The translations under genes and the position numbers were made by a program. The notes beneath the pieces are model-generated. The model saw only the letters and a program-made list of their open reading frames with translations. It did not search any database and had not been told where the DNA came from. A stretch of 64,000 nt of DNA from Saccharomycopsis phalli (lineage: Eukaryota > Ascomycota > Saccharomycetes > Ascoideales > Saccharomycopsidaceae): assembly GCA_020342235.1 (NCBI GenBank), contig CP073213.1, forward strand, positions 1,590,501 through 1,654,500, read 5' to 3'. Each line of letters starts with the position of its first letter. Positions within the stretch are counted from its first letter, which is position 1. Below are positions 47,301-56,516 of the stretch, in pieces.

Positions 47301-48417
47301 GTGTCTGACTATTGACAGAGCTCCCACAACTTCCACTTTTGTTATACCGACTTAACTTCTTTCCTCGATTGAACTTGGAGTACCCTTCCTCCTCGTATGG
47401 ATAGTTATAGTGCTTTTTGCTATAATGATCGCCATAAGATCCGTTGTAACCACTATTCCCACTATAAGAGTTTGTGTATCCATTACCATAATGGTACTTG
47501 CTATTATAATAACCATCCAGAGTAGAATAAAAGTCCTTGCGATCTTTGCCAAAGTACTTTGGCTTATAATTCTTTTGATATGTTGATCCAGAGTAATTTG
47601 GGTAATAAGAATCTCCTGAATTCAGCTTGTCGTCTGCCACATTAGGAGCGTCACCAGAAAAGTCATCATTGCTACTTATACTCCCCAGTTTTCCATCCAA
47701 GGGGCTTTTCGAAAACTTGTTACTGTAAAATTTGCGAGAATTGTAACTTTGGTACCTTGAATTGGAGTATGGATTTCCAGGATAGTAAGTAGAAGGCGCC
47801 GACCTCACGCTCTTGGAAGAATTCATTGACTTTTCAGTGGCTTTTAATTCATGGGATGTATTTAATGTCAAATTAGGACGTTCGTTGTGGCCATTGTCAT
47901 TAGTGGACGGGGCAACATCTTGGCTTGAGTATTCTAAATCTTTGGCGTATAGTGGTTCCTTGTAGGTTATCTCAGGGTTTGAAGCAACTCTTGATTGTTT
48001 TCCATAATAAGGTTTAGAGCCTCCGCCACTTCCTTCATAATACGTATCACTGCTAACCCGCTTATGGTAGTCTTTGCTTTTCAGGCGTCCATAGTAACCC
48101 CCGTTAGCAGAGCTACTGTTTCGTTTCCCTGAAATCGACTCATATTCGCGCTTACCTCCTCCGTTGCTACTAGGATAGTATCCTTTGTGGCTGTAAGAGT
48201 TTCGGTAATACGTACCGCCACCACTTTGAGAATGCGGTCCAGATATTCTGCGGTAAGAAGACCCTGTGTTGCTATTATTGTTGGCTGAAGTATTGCCACC
48301 TCCATAACTGCTCCTTTTCTTATAATCACCTATCTGACCTGACCCGTTAGGCTGGTTATTACTGCTATTACTTGACGTCTGCCCTGCCCCTTTTGGTTCG
48401 TTTGAAGGCGCTACCAT
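44365..48417 (-). CDS. SNT1: SNT1, SANT-domain subunit of the Set3 deacetylase complex
   Basis: NCoR/SMRT-like scaffold of the Set3C histone deacetylase complex, which represses meiotic and filamentation genes. The 1350-residue product starts with a long Gly/Ser/Tyr/Asn-rich low-complexity region (1-370), a charged acidic middle, a conserved block near residues 595-700 (FPLNRLEQKLFDLKNRPREE), SANT domain 1 (about 811-860: FTKEEHELFVEAY, VKHYYNTKRHTNYK) and SANT domain 2 (about 997-1045: YWSVAEISMFPKLLEKHG, MVRNYYSKN), then a Ser/Pro-rich tail. Two SANT domains with this spacing identify Snt1. S. cerevisiae Snt1 is 1226 residues. Confidence 0.9.
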   Translation of the reverse strand: MVAPSNEPKGAGQTSSNSSNNQPNGSGQIGDYKKRSSYGGGNTSANNNSNTGSSYRRISGPHSQSGGGTYYRNSYSHKGYYPSSNGGGKREYESISGKRNSSSANGGYYGRLKSKDYHKRVSSDTYYEGSGGGSKPYYGKQSRVASNPEITYKEPLYAKDLEYSSQDVAPSTNDNGHNERPNLTLNTSHELKATEKSMNSSKSVRSAPSTYYPGNPYSNSRYQSYNSRKFYSNKFSKSPLDGKLGSISSNDDFSGDAPNVADDKLNSGDSYYPNYSGSTYQKNYKPKYFGKDRKDFYSTLDGYYNSKYHYGNGYTNSYSGNSGYNGSYGDHYSKKHYNYPYEEEGYSKFNRGKKLSRYNKSGSCGSSVNSQTPSPKDSHFDSSLNLGVDKGRMIKSDEQRSDEPDGIQDAKETEKLNDLLVEDVKINTKPEKDTKEVKVECLLETLDKSPVVANDSHEIMKSQEQTPAAAEESDRNSNVIMDLLRVPEPLNTKAHEDEDKDTEKEIDSANNITPDMKKNTVIEEDDDYNIDSDIHIDYDEINEEDEVERAKELEVENVINEDTELNVINEDTELLEAPSKKLKSKQSLKKHHNKLYVNIGEGCVFPLNRLEQKLFDLKNRPREEIVEHQKFLLKKPITEFHLDYSFFTENPLINEQVVKPRLLKVFQASKKRIYFNILSAKRDYQEFKAKWDSKCEANEKQLVNVYPDYQAQFEDEFSKPDDSQTEEKTPTSRRNRLHMADSVTSEAEFEKILQQIKMNDPLYKAELHAATIPEMIMDPIVKYGKHFININNLVVDQSVFTQRLKTDPIDNFTKEEHELFVEAYVANPKKFGKISQLMGGLRTSQECVKHYYNTKRHTNYKQLVLNKRTRKINTRKKGNKAKNSSKKVEEKSLSSTPTTEIEIDSELEKSKRNKVKSGKRQFSEVEEPDIVEALEIRRKRTPKPRRDLEKVTSPVIEKLQPQESILQVQVNGNSHFHEENKAEEMVLQSDNRPKPVSSYWSVAEISMFPKLLEKHGTQWELIAKEMGSKTTIMVRNYYSKNSFKESWRETAEKVDKDRHEKALENFSQRSFTNPPIAYMKTEEVAPPPLGYFVEKSTVVPPPSRLISPVPQKSVMVPLGVFYNKTEQAPAPEVIHKPLQKHNISSILNQDTQDYHGKHDSSPSITRSSSPKLNIPSFISRSVTPKQAGTNKSSIFNLLNNGSLPRPPVIESRSTTPVNLPPLTNFPVKNERTFPPYDASRSLLLFQTLGSRSILNYQTGKSSPVADAKPSVLPSLVDTKKLNGGWSIHENPPKLPHTSNFDALIAAASYQQKQQQNPKEDLSNYHLTETKPKAEAFPPYRDYRYYSQERN
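46697..46750. repeat. Exact 27-bp tandem duplication in SNT1
   Basis: Two identical adjacent 27-bp copies encode Asn-Val-Ile-Asn-Glu-Asp-Thr-Glu-Leu (NVINEDTEL) twice. The lack of any difference points to a recent in-frame duplication. Confidence 0.95.
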
Positions 48418-48644
48418 ATCTTATATCAATGTTTCATCTATTTAATCAAATGGTTAGTTATTGGTTATTCACGCCTATCAACATAATTTTTGTAATATGA
48501 CGTTTGGTGTTTTTCGTTTTTCCTTGCGAGACAAAGGTCGAACACCCAAACACCGCATGAATATGTACATGATCACATGATAACGTGCAGCTACTTCTTT
48601 AAAAGTTAATTGAAACTGTATGTTACACTATTTGTACAGAATTA

Positions 48645-50720
48645 TTATAAATGGACTGGCAACAAGTCGTTGAACGAAAACTGACAGTTACATGAAGGAC
48701 ATTTTCGTAGTCTAGCGGCCAATCTTTCATCAACACAGTGCAGGCAAAATACATGACCACAAGTCTTGAGTGCTGTATCCTTAAAACGAATTGAGCAAAT
48801 TGAACACTTGGCAATCGACTTTAATCCTTCTATTCTAGCATCATCCTCATGAATTTCGCTACCATCTGATTTCTTTCGGTATTTACATACAATTGCTTCC
48901 AACGAGGAGTTTCTCGACTGCAATTCCTCGCACTGCCTCTTATATGACTTAATTTGATCTTGGAGACCATGGACTTTCTCAGTAGAAGCTCTCTTATCAT
49001 TCACTAATACGTCATATTTCTTTCTTAAGTTGTCTAATGATGTCATGATTTCAGTATATTTAGTTTTCAAAGCATCATACTCTTTAGATTTTTCAACATT
49101 GATATTTTTGAAATTTTCCAAAGCACTATCAAGAGTTTTGCATTTAGCTTGTGAAAGTTTTTCAAACTCCTTCAACTGGTTAATCAAATCATTCGACCTT
49201 GCTTGTTGGACTTTTAGCGTTTTCAACTCATTATTTACCGAGTCCTTAGCACGCATCGCTCCAAAGTATTTCTGGTCAGCCTTATTCTTTTCCTGTTTCA
49301 ACTTATTAATTAAGTTTTCATTTAGCACGGAGGTTTCAAATTTCTTGGTTAGCTGGCCCTGTGTAGTTCTTAAGGCTGATTCCATTTCTTCTAATTCAAA
49401 TTTTAAAGCACTATTTTGTTTGTTCAAGCTTTCAACATCTTGACTATCTGCACCATCAAACTGCAGACGAAGCTGTTGCTGTAATGCTTCAATTTGTTTG
49501 TCTCTTTTTTCAATAGTACTCATCAACTCATTGTATACCTCGCTGCTCTTCTTATCAGCCTTTAAAATTTCCAACTTAGATATCAATTCATCTCTATTGG
49601 CACGGACTCTACTTAAATCTGCCTCAACCTTTTCTAACTGCTGTTGCAAATGCTTCTTTTCTTCAGTAAGCTTTGATTCAAATACCTTTTCGTATTTGAC
49701 GGTGTTGTTTTCCAAAGAGCTGATCTTTTCCAATAAAGTGACATCTCTTCGGGATAACTCCATATTTTCTGAGCTTAATTGATCTATCTTGGTGAGAAGA
49801 GCTTTATAACTCGATGAACTCTTCAAGTCATCTTCTGCCAAGTTCAAAAGTCTCACTTCATATTTAGAAATCTGCTGTTTATATTCCAATGATCTATTAC
49901 TCTCTTCTTCCAACTGTTTGGTTAGAACATCTACACTAGCATTCAACTCGCTAACTTTAGTGTTCAAATCGTCAACCATTTCATCATTCGCTTCATTCTC
50001 TTTTGATTTAGTTTGTGACTCATCATTTTTGCTACCATTTTCAGAATTACCATTACTTATGGTTTCATTGTTGGTCTTCTCTTCTTTATTAGATACAGCA
50101 GCGTGCGACTCATCAGTTCTCTTTAAAGTATTCGAACTCAAACGCTCATAGGCACGGGTTATTTCCGAGATTCTCTGTGCTAAGCTGTCACACTTAGATT
50201 TTAAAATGTCATTTTCTTGCTTTAGACTACCAAGTCTACAGGTCTCTGCCTGTGCCTTAGCCAACATGTCTACTGTATTTGAGTATTTTTCTCCCTTGGA
50301 CATCATCTGAAATGCATTGACCAAAATTTTCTTTCTTAACTCTAACAAGTCACGAATCTTACTCATATCATCACAGTCAAATACGAACAACACGTCCGAA
50401 TTATTATGAAGCATTTCAGAGTCCTCCTGTTGAACCCCACTTTTTTCAGAAAACACCTGGACTAAACTTTGCCACCAGGTATCTAGTAATGCAACTTTCT
50501 GGGAATTCAATTTGCACGTTTCCTGCCAAGCTCTCAAGTCACCTTCGGCCGTAAGTAACTCTTGTTTGTAGAGTTGCATTTTCCTATAAATGGCCTCCTT
50601 CTGGAAGTATTTAACATCCTCCTGGGATAAAGGGCCGTCCTCGCTTAACGTATCAAGGACCTTCCGCCGCTTTAAATCCCCATCTACTTCTGTTGGACTA
50701 TTCAGCCTCTTACCATCCAT
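48645..50720 (-). CDS. BRE1: BRE1, E3 ubiquitin ligase for histone H2B
   Basis: RING ligase that works with Rad6 to monoubiquitinate histone H2B, a prerequisite for H3K4 and H3K79 methylation. The 691-residue product (ATG at 50718-50720) has an N-terminal basic segment (KRRK), a long coiled coil (about 35-620) and a C-terminal C3HC4 RING (CSICSIRFKDTALKTCGHVF, CLHCVDERL, RKCPSCNCQF, about 638-680) ending LLPVHL, the same organisation and length as S. cerevisiae Bre1 (700). BRE1 lies beside RPL31A and AHK1 in S. cerevisiae, consistent with its place here. Confidence 0.96.
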   Translation of the reverse strand: MDGKRLNSPTEVDGDLKRRKVLDTLSEDGPLSQEDVKYFQKEAIYRKMQLYKQELLTAEGDLRAWQETCKLNSQKVALLDTWWQSLVQVFSEKSGVQQEDSEMLHNNSDVLFVFDCDDMSKIRDLLELRKKILVNAFQMMSKGEKYSNTVDMLAKAQAETCRLGSLKQENDILKSKCDSLAQRISEITRAYERLSSNTLKRTDESHAAVSNKEEKTNNETISNGNSENGSKNDESQTKSKENEANDEMVDDLNTKVSELNASVDVLTKQLEEESNRSLEYKQQISKYEVRLLNLAEDDLKSSSSYKALLTKIDQLSSENMELSRRDVTLLEKISSLENNTVKYEKVFESKLTEEKKHLQQQLEKVEADLSRVRANRDELISKLEILKADKKSSEVYNELMSTIEKRDKQIEALQQQLRLQFDGADSQDVESLNKQNSALKFELEEMESALRTTQGQLTKKFETSVLNENLINKLKQEKNKADQKYFGAMRAKDSVNNELKTLKVQQARSNDLINQLKEFEKLSQAKCKTLDSALENFKNINVEKSKEYDALKTKYTEIMTSLDNLRKKYDVLVNDKRASTEKVHGLQDQIKSYKRQCEELQSRNSSLEAIVCKYRKKSDGSEIHEDDARIEGLKSIAKCSICSIRFKDTALKTCGHVFCLHCVDERLAARLRKCPSCNCQFSFNDLLPVHL

Positions 50721-50907
50721 TTTTCGGACACGCGTAACACAAACCAATGATTGCTACCCTTGGCTAATGAGATAGCTTTATAAAAATAAATTACCGGTTA
50801 GTTTCACGTTCCCAGCGGCAAAATAGTAATATCTTACCGGTAATTGATCTATGTATTACAGAGTATAATGTGAAGTCGATAAAAAATAGGATAAAAGTCA
50901 TTTTCCG

Positions 50908-50915
50908 TTACCCGG
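50908..50915 (+). promoter_or_regulatory. Reb1-type site TTACCCGG upstream of BRE1
   Basis: Exact match 188 bp upstream of the BRE1 ATG, followed 12 bp later by CACGTG (50928-50933). Confidence 0.5.
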
Positions 50916-51069
50916 GTACATTTTGGACACGTGCAAATAGTATAAGCAACTGACGCCAAACAATCAACCAGGCTGGGCAAGAAAATAACGATAAGATAGA
51001 ACTATTTAGAAACCGAATACTTAATGTTTCTATATGTATTTTACTTTGCTTAAAGCTATGTATTTACAT

Positions 51070-51178
51070 GCATGATGTTAATCATGCTATTGTATAGCAG
51101 AAGTTGCGTAGATTAATAACCAATGACCTTCGGAAGCATCAATATTATACCAGGGGAGTGTGCCTTAGGTTGGCACAC
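51070..51178. other. Cluster of perfect hairpins, possible structured RNA or regulatory element
   Basis: GCATGAT/ATCATGC (51070-51076 with 51081-51087, 4-nt loop), the overlapping alternative TGCTAT/ATAGCA (51085-51090 with 51094-51099, 3-nt loop) and GTGTGCC/GGCACAC (51158-51164 with 51172-51178, 7-nt loop) fall within 110 bp. No known RNA family was matched. Confidence 0.35.
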
Positions 51179-51740
51179 AACTACTTGCCTCAATAATATG
51201 TAATTTCTATAAATATTTGTAAAATCCAATCAATTTAATAAAGACTCATACTCGTTTTTTAGTCTTTCGTTTCTTGGGTTCGTTCAGGAGCTCGTATTGC
51301 TATTTTTAAAATCTTACAATGACAGAAACCTCAGATGGCTAAAATATATCTGCTTAACAAATAAAAAAAACAGACTATTTATGGTTTAAAAAATAGCTAT
51401 CATAAATCTTGGTAGATATGTTATGAGTATTGCTGGGACTGCTGTTATTATGCAAGGTACATAATATAGTCCCAAGGGGAATGAGTGGTATACGGAAAAA
51501 GAAAAAAAAAGAGTAGTTTAGGTGAGTGCCAAGACTTAATTGCAAACCGCTAGAAAATATTATTAAATATAAATAATAATCATGTATTGCAAAGATATTA
51601 TACAAGCTATAATTTCATCAATCCAAGATTCTGTAATTCACATGCCTCTTAGGAAACAACAAAATTTAAGTAATTACAAAATATTAATTAACGCTTAACA
51701 TAATCTAAATATCATAAAATATAATCTTTAATAAATACTA

Positions 51741-54700
51741 TCAGGAGGCATTAACTTTTGGAGCTGGTGCTTCTGCAATGAGAAGTGGCACAAAATTTAA
51801 CTCATTAAAAGTAACATCACAATCTTGGTTCAAGGAGAGCAACCTCTGGTTTTCTAGAGATTGTTTGCGGGTTCTAATAAAATCTTCATACTCCTTAACC
51901 ACATCATTCCATTCATTCAAAGATTTCCCGACAGTTTTCCATTTTCGTAAAAGTGTATTGGCAAGCAGACTTTCCGGTATCGATGAAGTTTCGGAATTCT
52001 TCTTGATTGGATACTTGACTTTCTTCATATCTTTGACCTTCTGTAGTGACCTAGGAGAAGTAATTTGCGGCGAGAGTGAGCCAGCATCGCAGCTGAAGAA
52101 CGTTGAATCTGATGCTTGCCGGCTCAAATCGGATTGGATTTCTGCGTCACAAAATTTGTCAATCATATATGTCAACCCAGTTTTATCATCCTGTAGAGGT
52201 TGATCATCATCTGAATCCATTTCTGTAGAATATTCTTCTTCTGCAGGCATATAACCTATACCCATAGACTCGCTAAATGGAAACATAGGATAGTGCGGGA
52301 ACTTGCTGTTAGAAGAAAAGTTGGTATAAGAGCTTGGATTGTAAAATTTATTGAATCCCGAATTGTTGATAATGAATAACTGGTAATTTAGAGACTCGTC
52401 ATTCCACACCAACGAAAACTTGTAAATTTGTCTTTGAATTTCAGGCACCTTATTTTGGAATTCTGGCGGAGAGTGAACAGACTCCAAATTGGGTTTGGAG
52501 TTATTAACTGATGACATAGACTTAAGAGACGTAGAAGACATTGTGTGACCAAAACTGGCCACACTTAGCTTTTTATTTCGATTATTAGTGAATGACTTGA
52601 AAGATTTTGAAGATGGCTTAAGTTTAACATCTTCTGATTCGGTTGATTCAGATGATGTGTTTGAAATAGTTCGAGACATCATACTAGAAATAATAGTGCT
52701 TTCAGTATTGAGAGACGTCATCGAACTACTTGCAACCCCATTTAATTTAGAACCATTAACATATGCTGTCTTTAATTCATTTGACCCAAAAGTAAAGGTG
52801 GCTCGTGAATAGCTTGATCTAGACGATCTAAGTGACAACGAGCTTTCATTTCGTTTTCTCTTGCTTTTAATACCTATTGGATGATCTTTTATACTCGTAA
52901 AGCTGCTCGATTTTCTTCCCTCAAAATTATTCTCCATTTCGCTTTGTCCTTGCAAGCTACTACTGCTGACGGGCTTCTTGAACAACTTAAAAGCAAACCC
53001 AAACAATTTAGAATTAGAATTGCAATTCGAAGAAGGTTTAACAGGTACAGATGACACAGGTGAGTCGTGACTAATGCATAAATCCTCATTCTTCACAGTA
53101 TTACTACTAGTCAATGAACTCGGCTCACAGTCGTTATCATCAGAAGGCACATTTCCAGACGAATAAGCAGAGTCATCAAATATTTCAAAAGGACTCATTT
53201 TTCTTAAATTGGAATTCTGCATAATCACTGTAGGAACTAGATCATTCAACACATCCATCTTTTCATCAGTCTCATTATCAGGGGAGTCGTCGCTGGAGAC
53301 AGGCCTACTACCCGAGTTTAATGCCACCGGAAAAGTATTATTGATGCTATTGACATTCGGATCAATAAACAAATTCTCATTGGTTGACTTAAAGTTGATA
53401 GGAGTAATAGAGAACTTTCGGTTAGCAATAGGGGAACATCCACACATATCAGGCATTAAATAGTACCCCAAGGAACTAAACTGTGAAATCTTGACTAATT
53501 TCTCGTATGAAAAATTCAACCTGTCCGTAATTATCTTTTTTATCTTCTCATTATTGATATAGCCATCATTGTTCTTACTGTCTTTACCGGCATTGAAATA
53601 AATCCCGTCCTGTGAATATAAAGATGAAGACGAATATTGGAGATCCATGGCTTTATAATTTTTCGATAAAACTCTCCAAACGAGTAATCTTAAGTAGTAA
53701 GAGCGAACCAAGGGCTGCCAGTGACAGAAAAACTTCAACCAATTCTTTGAGGATGTCAACCAAAGAGTGAAATTATACTTGATAGAATAACTAGGGTTCT
53801 TCATCCAATTGCAGTTTACACTGAATATATTTGAGCTGCTGGAATAGTCATGGATCTCCCTATTTTCATTCGGAATAAACAGCCAGATATTGAACAAAAA
53901 TGCGAAGGCCTTTAACTGACTATTAATATTTTCCGTCATTAACATATTTTGAACTGCATTCAACCAGAATTTCCAATTTAAATAGGATGCAAATGTCTGA
54001 GATCTGCTGAACCATTCATCTTGATCATTTTCGCAACAGCACACCTGGGTGATAAACTCTTGGGCCAAGTCAATAATGTAGGCCGCGTTTAAGTAATCAT
54101 AGGCACTAATATCCTTGGCAAATCCCATTAATAAATTATCAAAGTTTTTAATTATAAACTGAGCCAACATCTTCTCTCTTGTAGACTTTGGATTATACAA
54201 GAAGTCACGTAACACTTGAAATATCTTGGCTATAGCAAGAAGTGGAATATTTTTTGACCCTGCAAAAATATTAAGGAAGTTCACAGTCATATTATTTGAG
54301 GTATTAAAGTTGTTATCTGTTGCTGTAGGACTGAACTTCTGTGGCGAACTTTTTTTGCTTCTGGCAGCACAGCTTTTAATAGTCCACTTAATGATGTCCG
54401 ACACATGCGACCAAATAATATTGAATCCTGGACACACAACCAAATAGTTTAGATCAATAAGATCGTTTTCCACGTCGTCAAAATTAGAATGCGCAATAAA
54501 CTCACTGGTTAACGACAAGTAATGTCTAAGGAAGGAGATGAATACATCACTGTTATAACTGCACCATTTCTTTGCCCATGGCCCTTGAGGATCTGTAATA
54601 CCTTTCACAGGGGCCGATGGAGGTGTAATAGCATTAAAGTTGAAATTTTTCGTCTGACTCTTCGTCTGGCGAATCTGGTTAACTCTCGATTTATGAGGTG

Positions 54701-55781
54701 GGAGAGGCGATGGGGCATCTAATGAAGCCCTCGTTCTCATGATATCAAGTCCATCCTTTTGAGTATTTGCTCGGGAGAATTTTAATTTGACTTTAGTAGT
54801 ACCAAGCTGATCAAGTTTCATTCCGTATGTTAACTTATCTAAGCAGATCATATCTTGAATGTTGGTAGGAAATCTGGCCTTGATGCCCTCCTGTTCGTGA
54901 CACAACAACTTCAATCTGGAATAGTTCAAAGGAGTATTAAAATATTTTTCATAATTATGAATCACTGACGATATTCGCACGTTCAACAAAAATAGTAATG
55001 CATTTTGTACTCCTTTCAAATGAAAGAAACTAATAGCAAATACCTTGCCAATAAATGCAGACATGGATAGTGACGAGTGGGTTTTTGCATTTAGCTGATT
55101 AATGGAGTAATCGAGCGTTTTTGTTAGTAATATTATAAACATATTGGAGTCCTCGGTTTTTGGTTCATCTTCGACATCATTTATATAGCTCCACTCATGT
55201 CTGCAAATGAGCCTCGATATACACTCAAAATAAACTGACTTTTGAGATGCTGGTATTGGTCTTTTTAAATCATTCAAACCCTGCAATATAGCCTGCCACC
55301 ATTTCACAAGAACTTTTATCCCAGTCACAGCAGGTTTGTACGCATAAATTTTAGGCACAGTAGTGTAAATTCTATCGGACTGTAATCTCAAGAAAGACAA
55401 TAAAATTAATCTCAAGTGGTTTGTTTTCAATAATCCGGACTTGTTGCCAAACTTTGATATCTCGGAATTCAATCTTTTGTAGTCTGCTTGGAGTGTCTTG
55501 AAATGCTTTGAAAACGACTGGTTTCGGCTCGACACAGGAGGGTTCAAATTAGTTGACGATGACGATGTGGGATTAGTGGTTTGATGTGTCGAATAAGACG
55601 ATAAGGATGAGGCCGATAAGGATGAGGCCGATGTGATAGGTATCGTGTTTAAATTCTTTGGGTGAAAAGTGGTTGTGCCATTTGCATAGGTATCACTTGC
55701 ATTGGCACACCCATTTAGCGAACTCTCATATAAATCTTCGTTAGCCTCACTACCACCTATTGTAGAACTCATTACTTCCAT
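51741..55781 (-). CDS. AHK1: AHK1-like DUF1765-type protein
   Basis: Large protein assigned to AHK1, a scaffold reported to act with the mucin Hkr1 in the osmotic HOG pathway. The 1346-residue product has a Ser/Thr/Asn-rich start, a conserved-looking helical core (about 95-320: KTNHLRLILLSFLRLQSDRI, VLVKWWQAILQGLNDLKRP, FECISRLICRHEWS), a second core (about 440-720: GPWAKKWCSYNSDVFISFLRHYL, WLKFFCHWQPLVRSYYLRLLVWR), long Ser-rich linkers and a C-terminal segment (LLRKWKTVGKSLNEWNDVVKEYEDFIR). I associate the core with the fungal DUF1765 family, to which YDL073W/Ahk1 belongs; the position between BRE1 and YET3 homologues supports this. The molecular function remains poorly defined. Confidence 0.75.
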   Translation of the reverse strand: MEVMSSTIGGSEANEDLYESSLNGCANASDTYANGTTTFHPKNLNTIPITSASSLSASSLSSYSTHQTTNPTSSSSTNLNPPVSSRNQSFSKHFKTLQADYKRLNSEISKFGNKSGLLKTNHLRLILLSFLRLQSDRIYTTVPKIYAYKPAVTGIKVLVKWWQAILQGLNDLKRPIPASQKSVYFECISRLICRHEWSYINDVEDEPKTEDSNMFIILLTKTLDYSINQLNAKTHSSLSMSAFIGKVFAISFFHLKGVQNALLFLLNVRISSVIHNYEKYFNTPLNYSRLKLLCHEQEGIKARFPTNIQDMICLDKLTYGMKLDQLGTTKVKLKFSRANTQKDGLDIMRTRASLDAPSPLPPHKSRVNQIRQTKSQTKNFNFNAITPPSAPVKGITDPQGPWAKKWCSYNSDVFISFLRHYLSLTSEFIAHSNFDDVENDLIDLNYLVVCPGFNIIWSHVSDIIKWTIKSCAARSKKSSPQKFSPTATDNNFNTSNNMTVNFLNIFAGSKNIPLLAIAKIFQVLRDFLYNPKSTREKMLAQFIIKNFDNLLMGFAKDISAYDYLNAAYIIDLAQEFITQVCCCENDQDEWFSRSQTFASYLNWKFWLNAVQNMLMTENINSQLKAFAFLFNIWLFIPNENREIHDYSSSSNIFSVNCNWMKNPSYSIKYNFTLWLTSSKNWLKFFCHWQPLVRSYYLRLLVWRVLSKNYKAMDLQYSSSSLYSQDGIYFNAGKDSKNNDGYINNEKIKKIITDRLNFSYEKLVKISQFSSLGYYLMPDMCGCSPIANRKFSITPINFKSTNENLFIDPNVNSINNTFPVALNSGSRPVSSDDSPDNETDEKMDVLNDLVPTVIMQNSNLRKMSPFEIFDDSAYSSGNVPSDDNDCEPSSLTSSNTVKNEDLCISHDSPVSSVPVKPSSNCNSNSKLFGFAFKLFKKPVSSSSLQGQSEMENNFEGRKSSSFTSIKDHPIGIKSKRKRNESSLSLRSSRSSYSRATFTFGSNELKTAYVNGSKLNGVASSSMTSLNTESTIISSMMSRTISNTSSESTESEDVKLKPSSKSFKSFTNNRNKKLSVASFGHTMSSTSLKSMSSVNNSKPNLESVHSPPEFQNKVPEIQRQIYKFSLVWNDESLNYQLFIINNSGFNKFYNPSSYTNFSSNSKFPHYPMFPFSESMGIGYMPAEEEYSTEMDSDDDQPLQDDKTGLTYMIDKFCDAEIQSDLSRQASDSTFFSCDAGSLSPQITSPRSLQKVKDMKKVKYPIKKNSETSSIPESLLANTLLRKWKTVGKSLNEWNDVVKEYEDFIRTRKQSLENQRLLSLNQDCDVTFNELNFVPLLIAEAPAPKVNAS

Positions 55782-56516
55782 AGGGTTGCAAATGCCATAA
55801 ACAAGTTAGAGTAGGTCTAAAAATAGCAATAAAGGACAAGTTGCGGAGAAATCGAGTAACTTATAGGAGCCAAAACTTCTATGAGAAACTTGAACTATGG
55901 AAAATGCCTTTATTATAATTCGCAACTTTTTTTATCCTGTAAACGACAAAATTGTATCAATGTGAAATATCCTTTAAATTTTCCTGTTGGCAAGCCCAGA
56001 AGGTTGAAAGTTCCACCTAAATTGGGTTATTAATTACCCGGATGCATATCATATATGCCTATTGATAAGGAGCTTTGACATCTCCTGTTGTGTTCTAGCA
56101 GATCTTTGATTGTCGCTTTTAGCATTAATGTGCACAATAGGATATTATTCATTGTATGTATTGATAGTTGGTGTTATGTAAGCCCGAAATAATTATACCA
56201 TCTTCTTATTCTACAATTTTCTTTGTCTGACCAGTGCATTGACTTTGTTTCACGTGTGTCTGTCTTACAAAATATCCGAGTACAATTTGGTCACGTGTAT
56301 ACATTGTCTACTGGTTACTATAAAGAACATCATGCTACTATGTTTCTGCAAAACATATACCAAACCCATGGAACTATTCCACTATGTGCCGGAAATTTGT
56401 ACCGACGCTATAGTTGTGGGGATTATAAGTTCATGTCTTATACTGTGTGTTATTGTCTGACTTACATAGTTGCTATGTATACGTATACAGTAAACAATGT
56501 CTATATCTATCTATTT
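55782..56516. other. 735-bp AHK1 promoter / UBP1 3' flank
   Basis: No gene. It contains a TTACCCGG element at 56034-56041 and two CACGTG boxes 41 bp apart (56251-56256 and 56292-56297). A 113-codon frame without ATG on the plus strand overlaps the UBP1 end and is not supported. Confidence 0.5.
56034..56041 (+). promoter_or_regulatory. Reb1-type site TTACCCGG upstream of AHK1
   Basis: Exact match 253 bp upstream of the AHK1 ATG. Confidence 0.45.

Larger units (their letters stand above)
50721..51740. other. 1.0 kb region between AHK1 stop and BRE1 start
   Basis: It contains the BRE1 promoter with a TTACCCGG site and CACGTG (50928-50933), several perfect short inverted repeats (51070-51178) and an AT-rich AHK1 3' flank with A-runs near 51362-51370 and 51503-51511. 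No reading frame is convincing. An unannotated RNA is possible. Confidence 0.5.
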
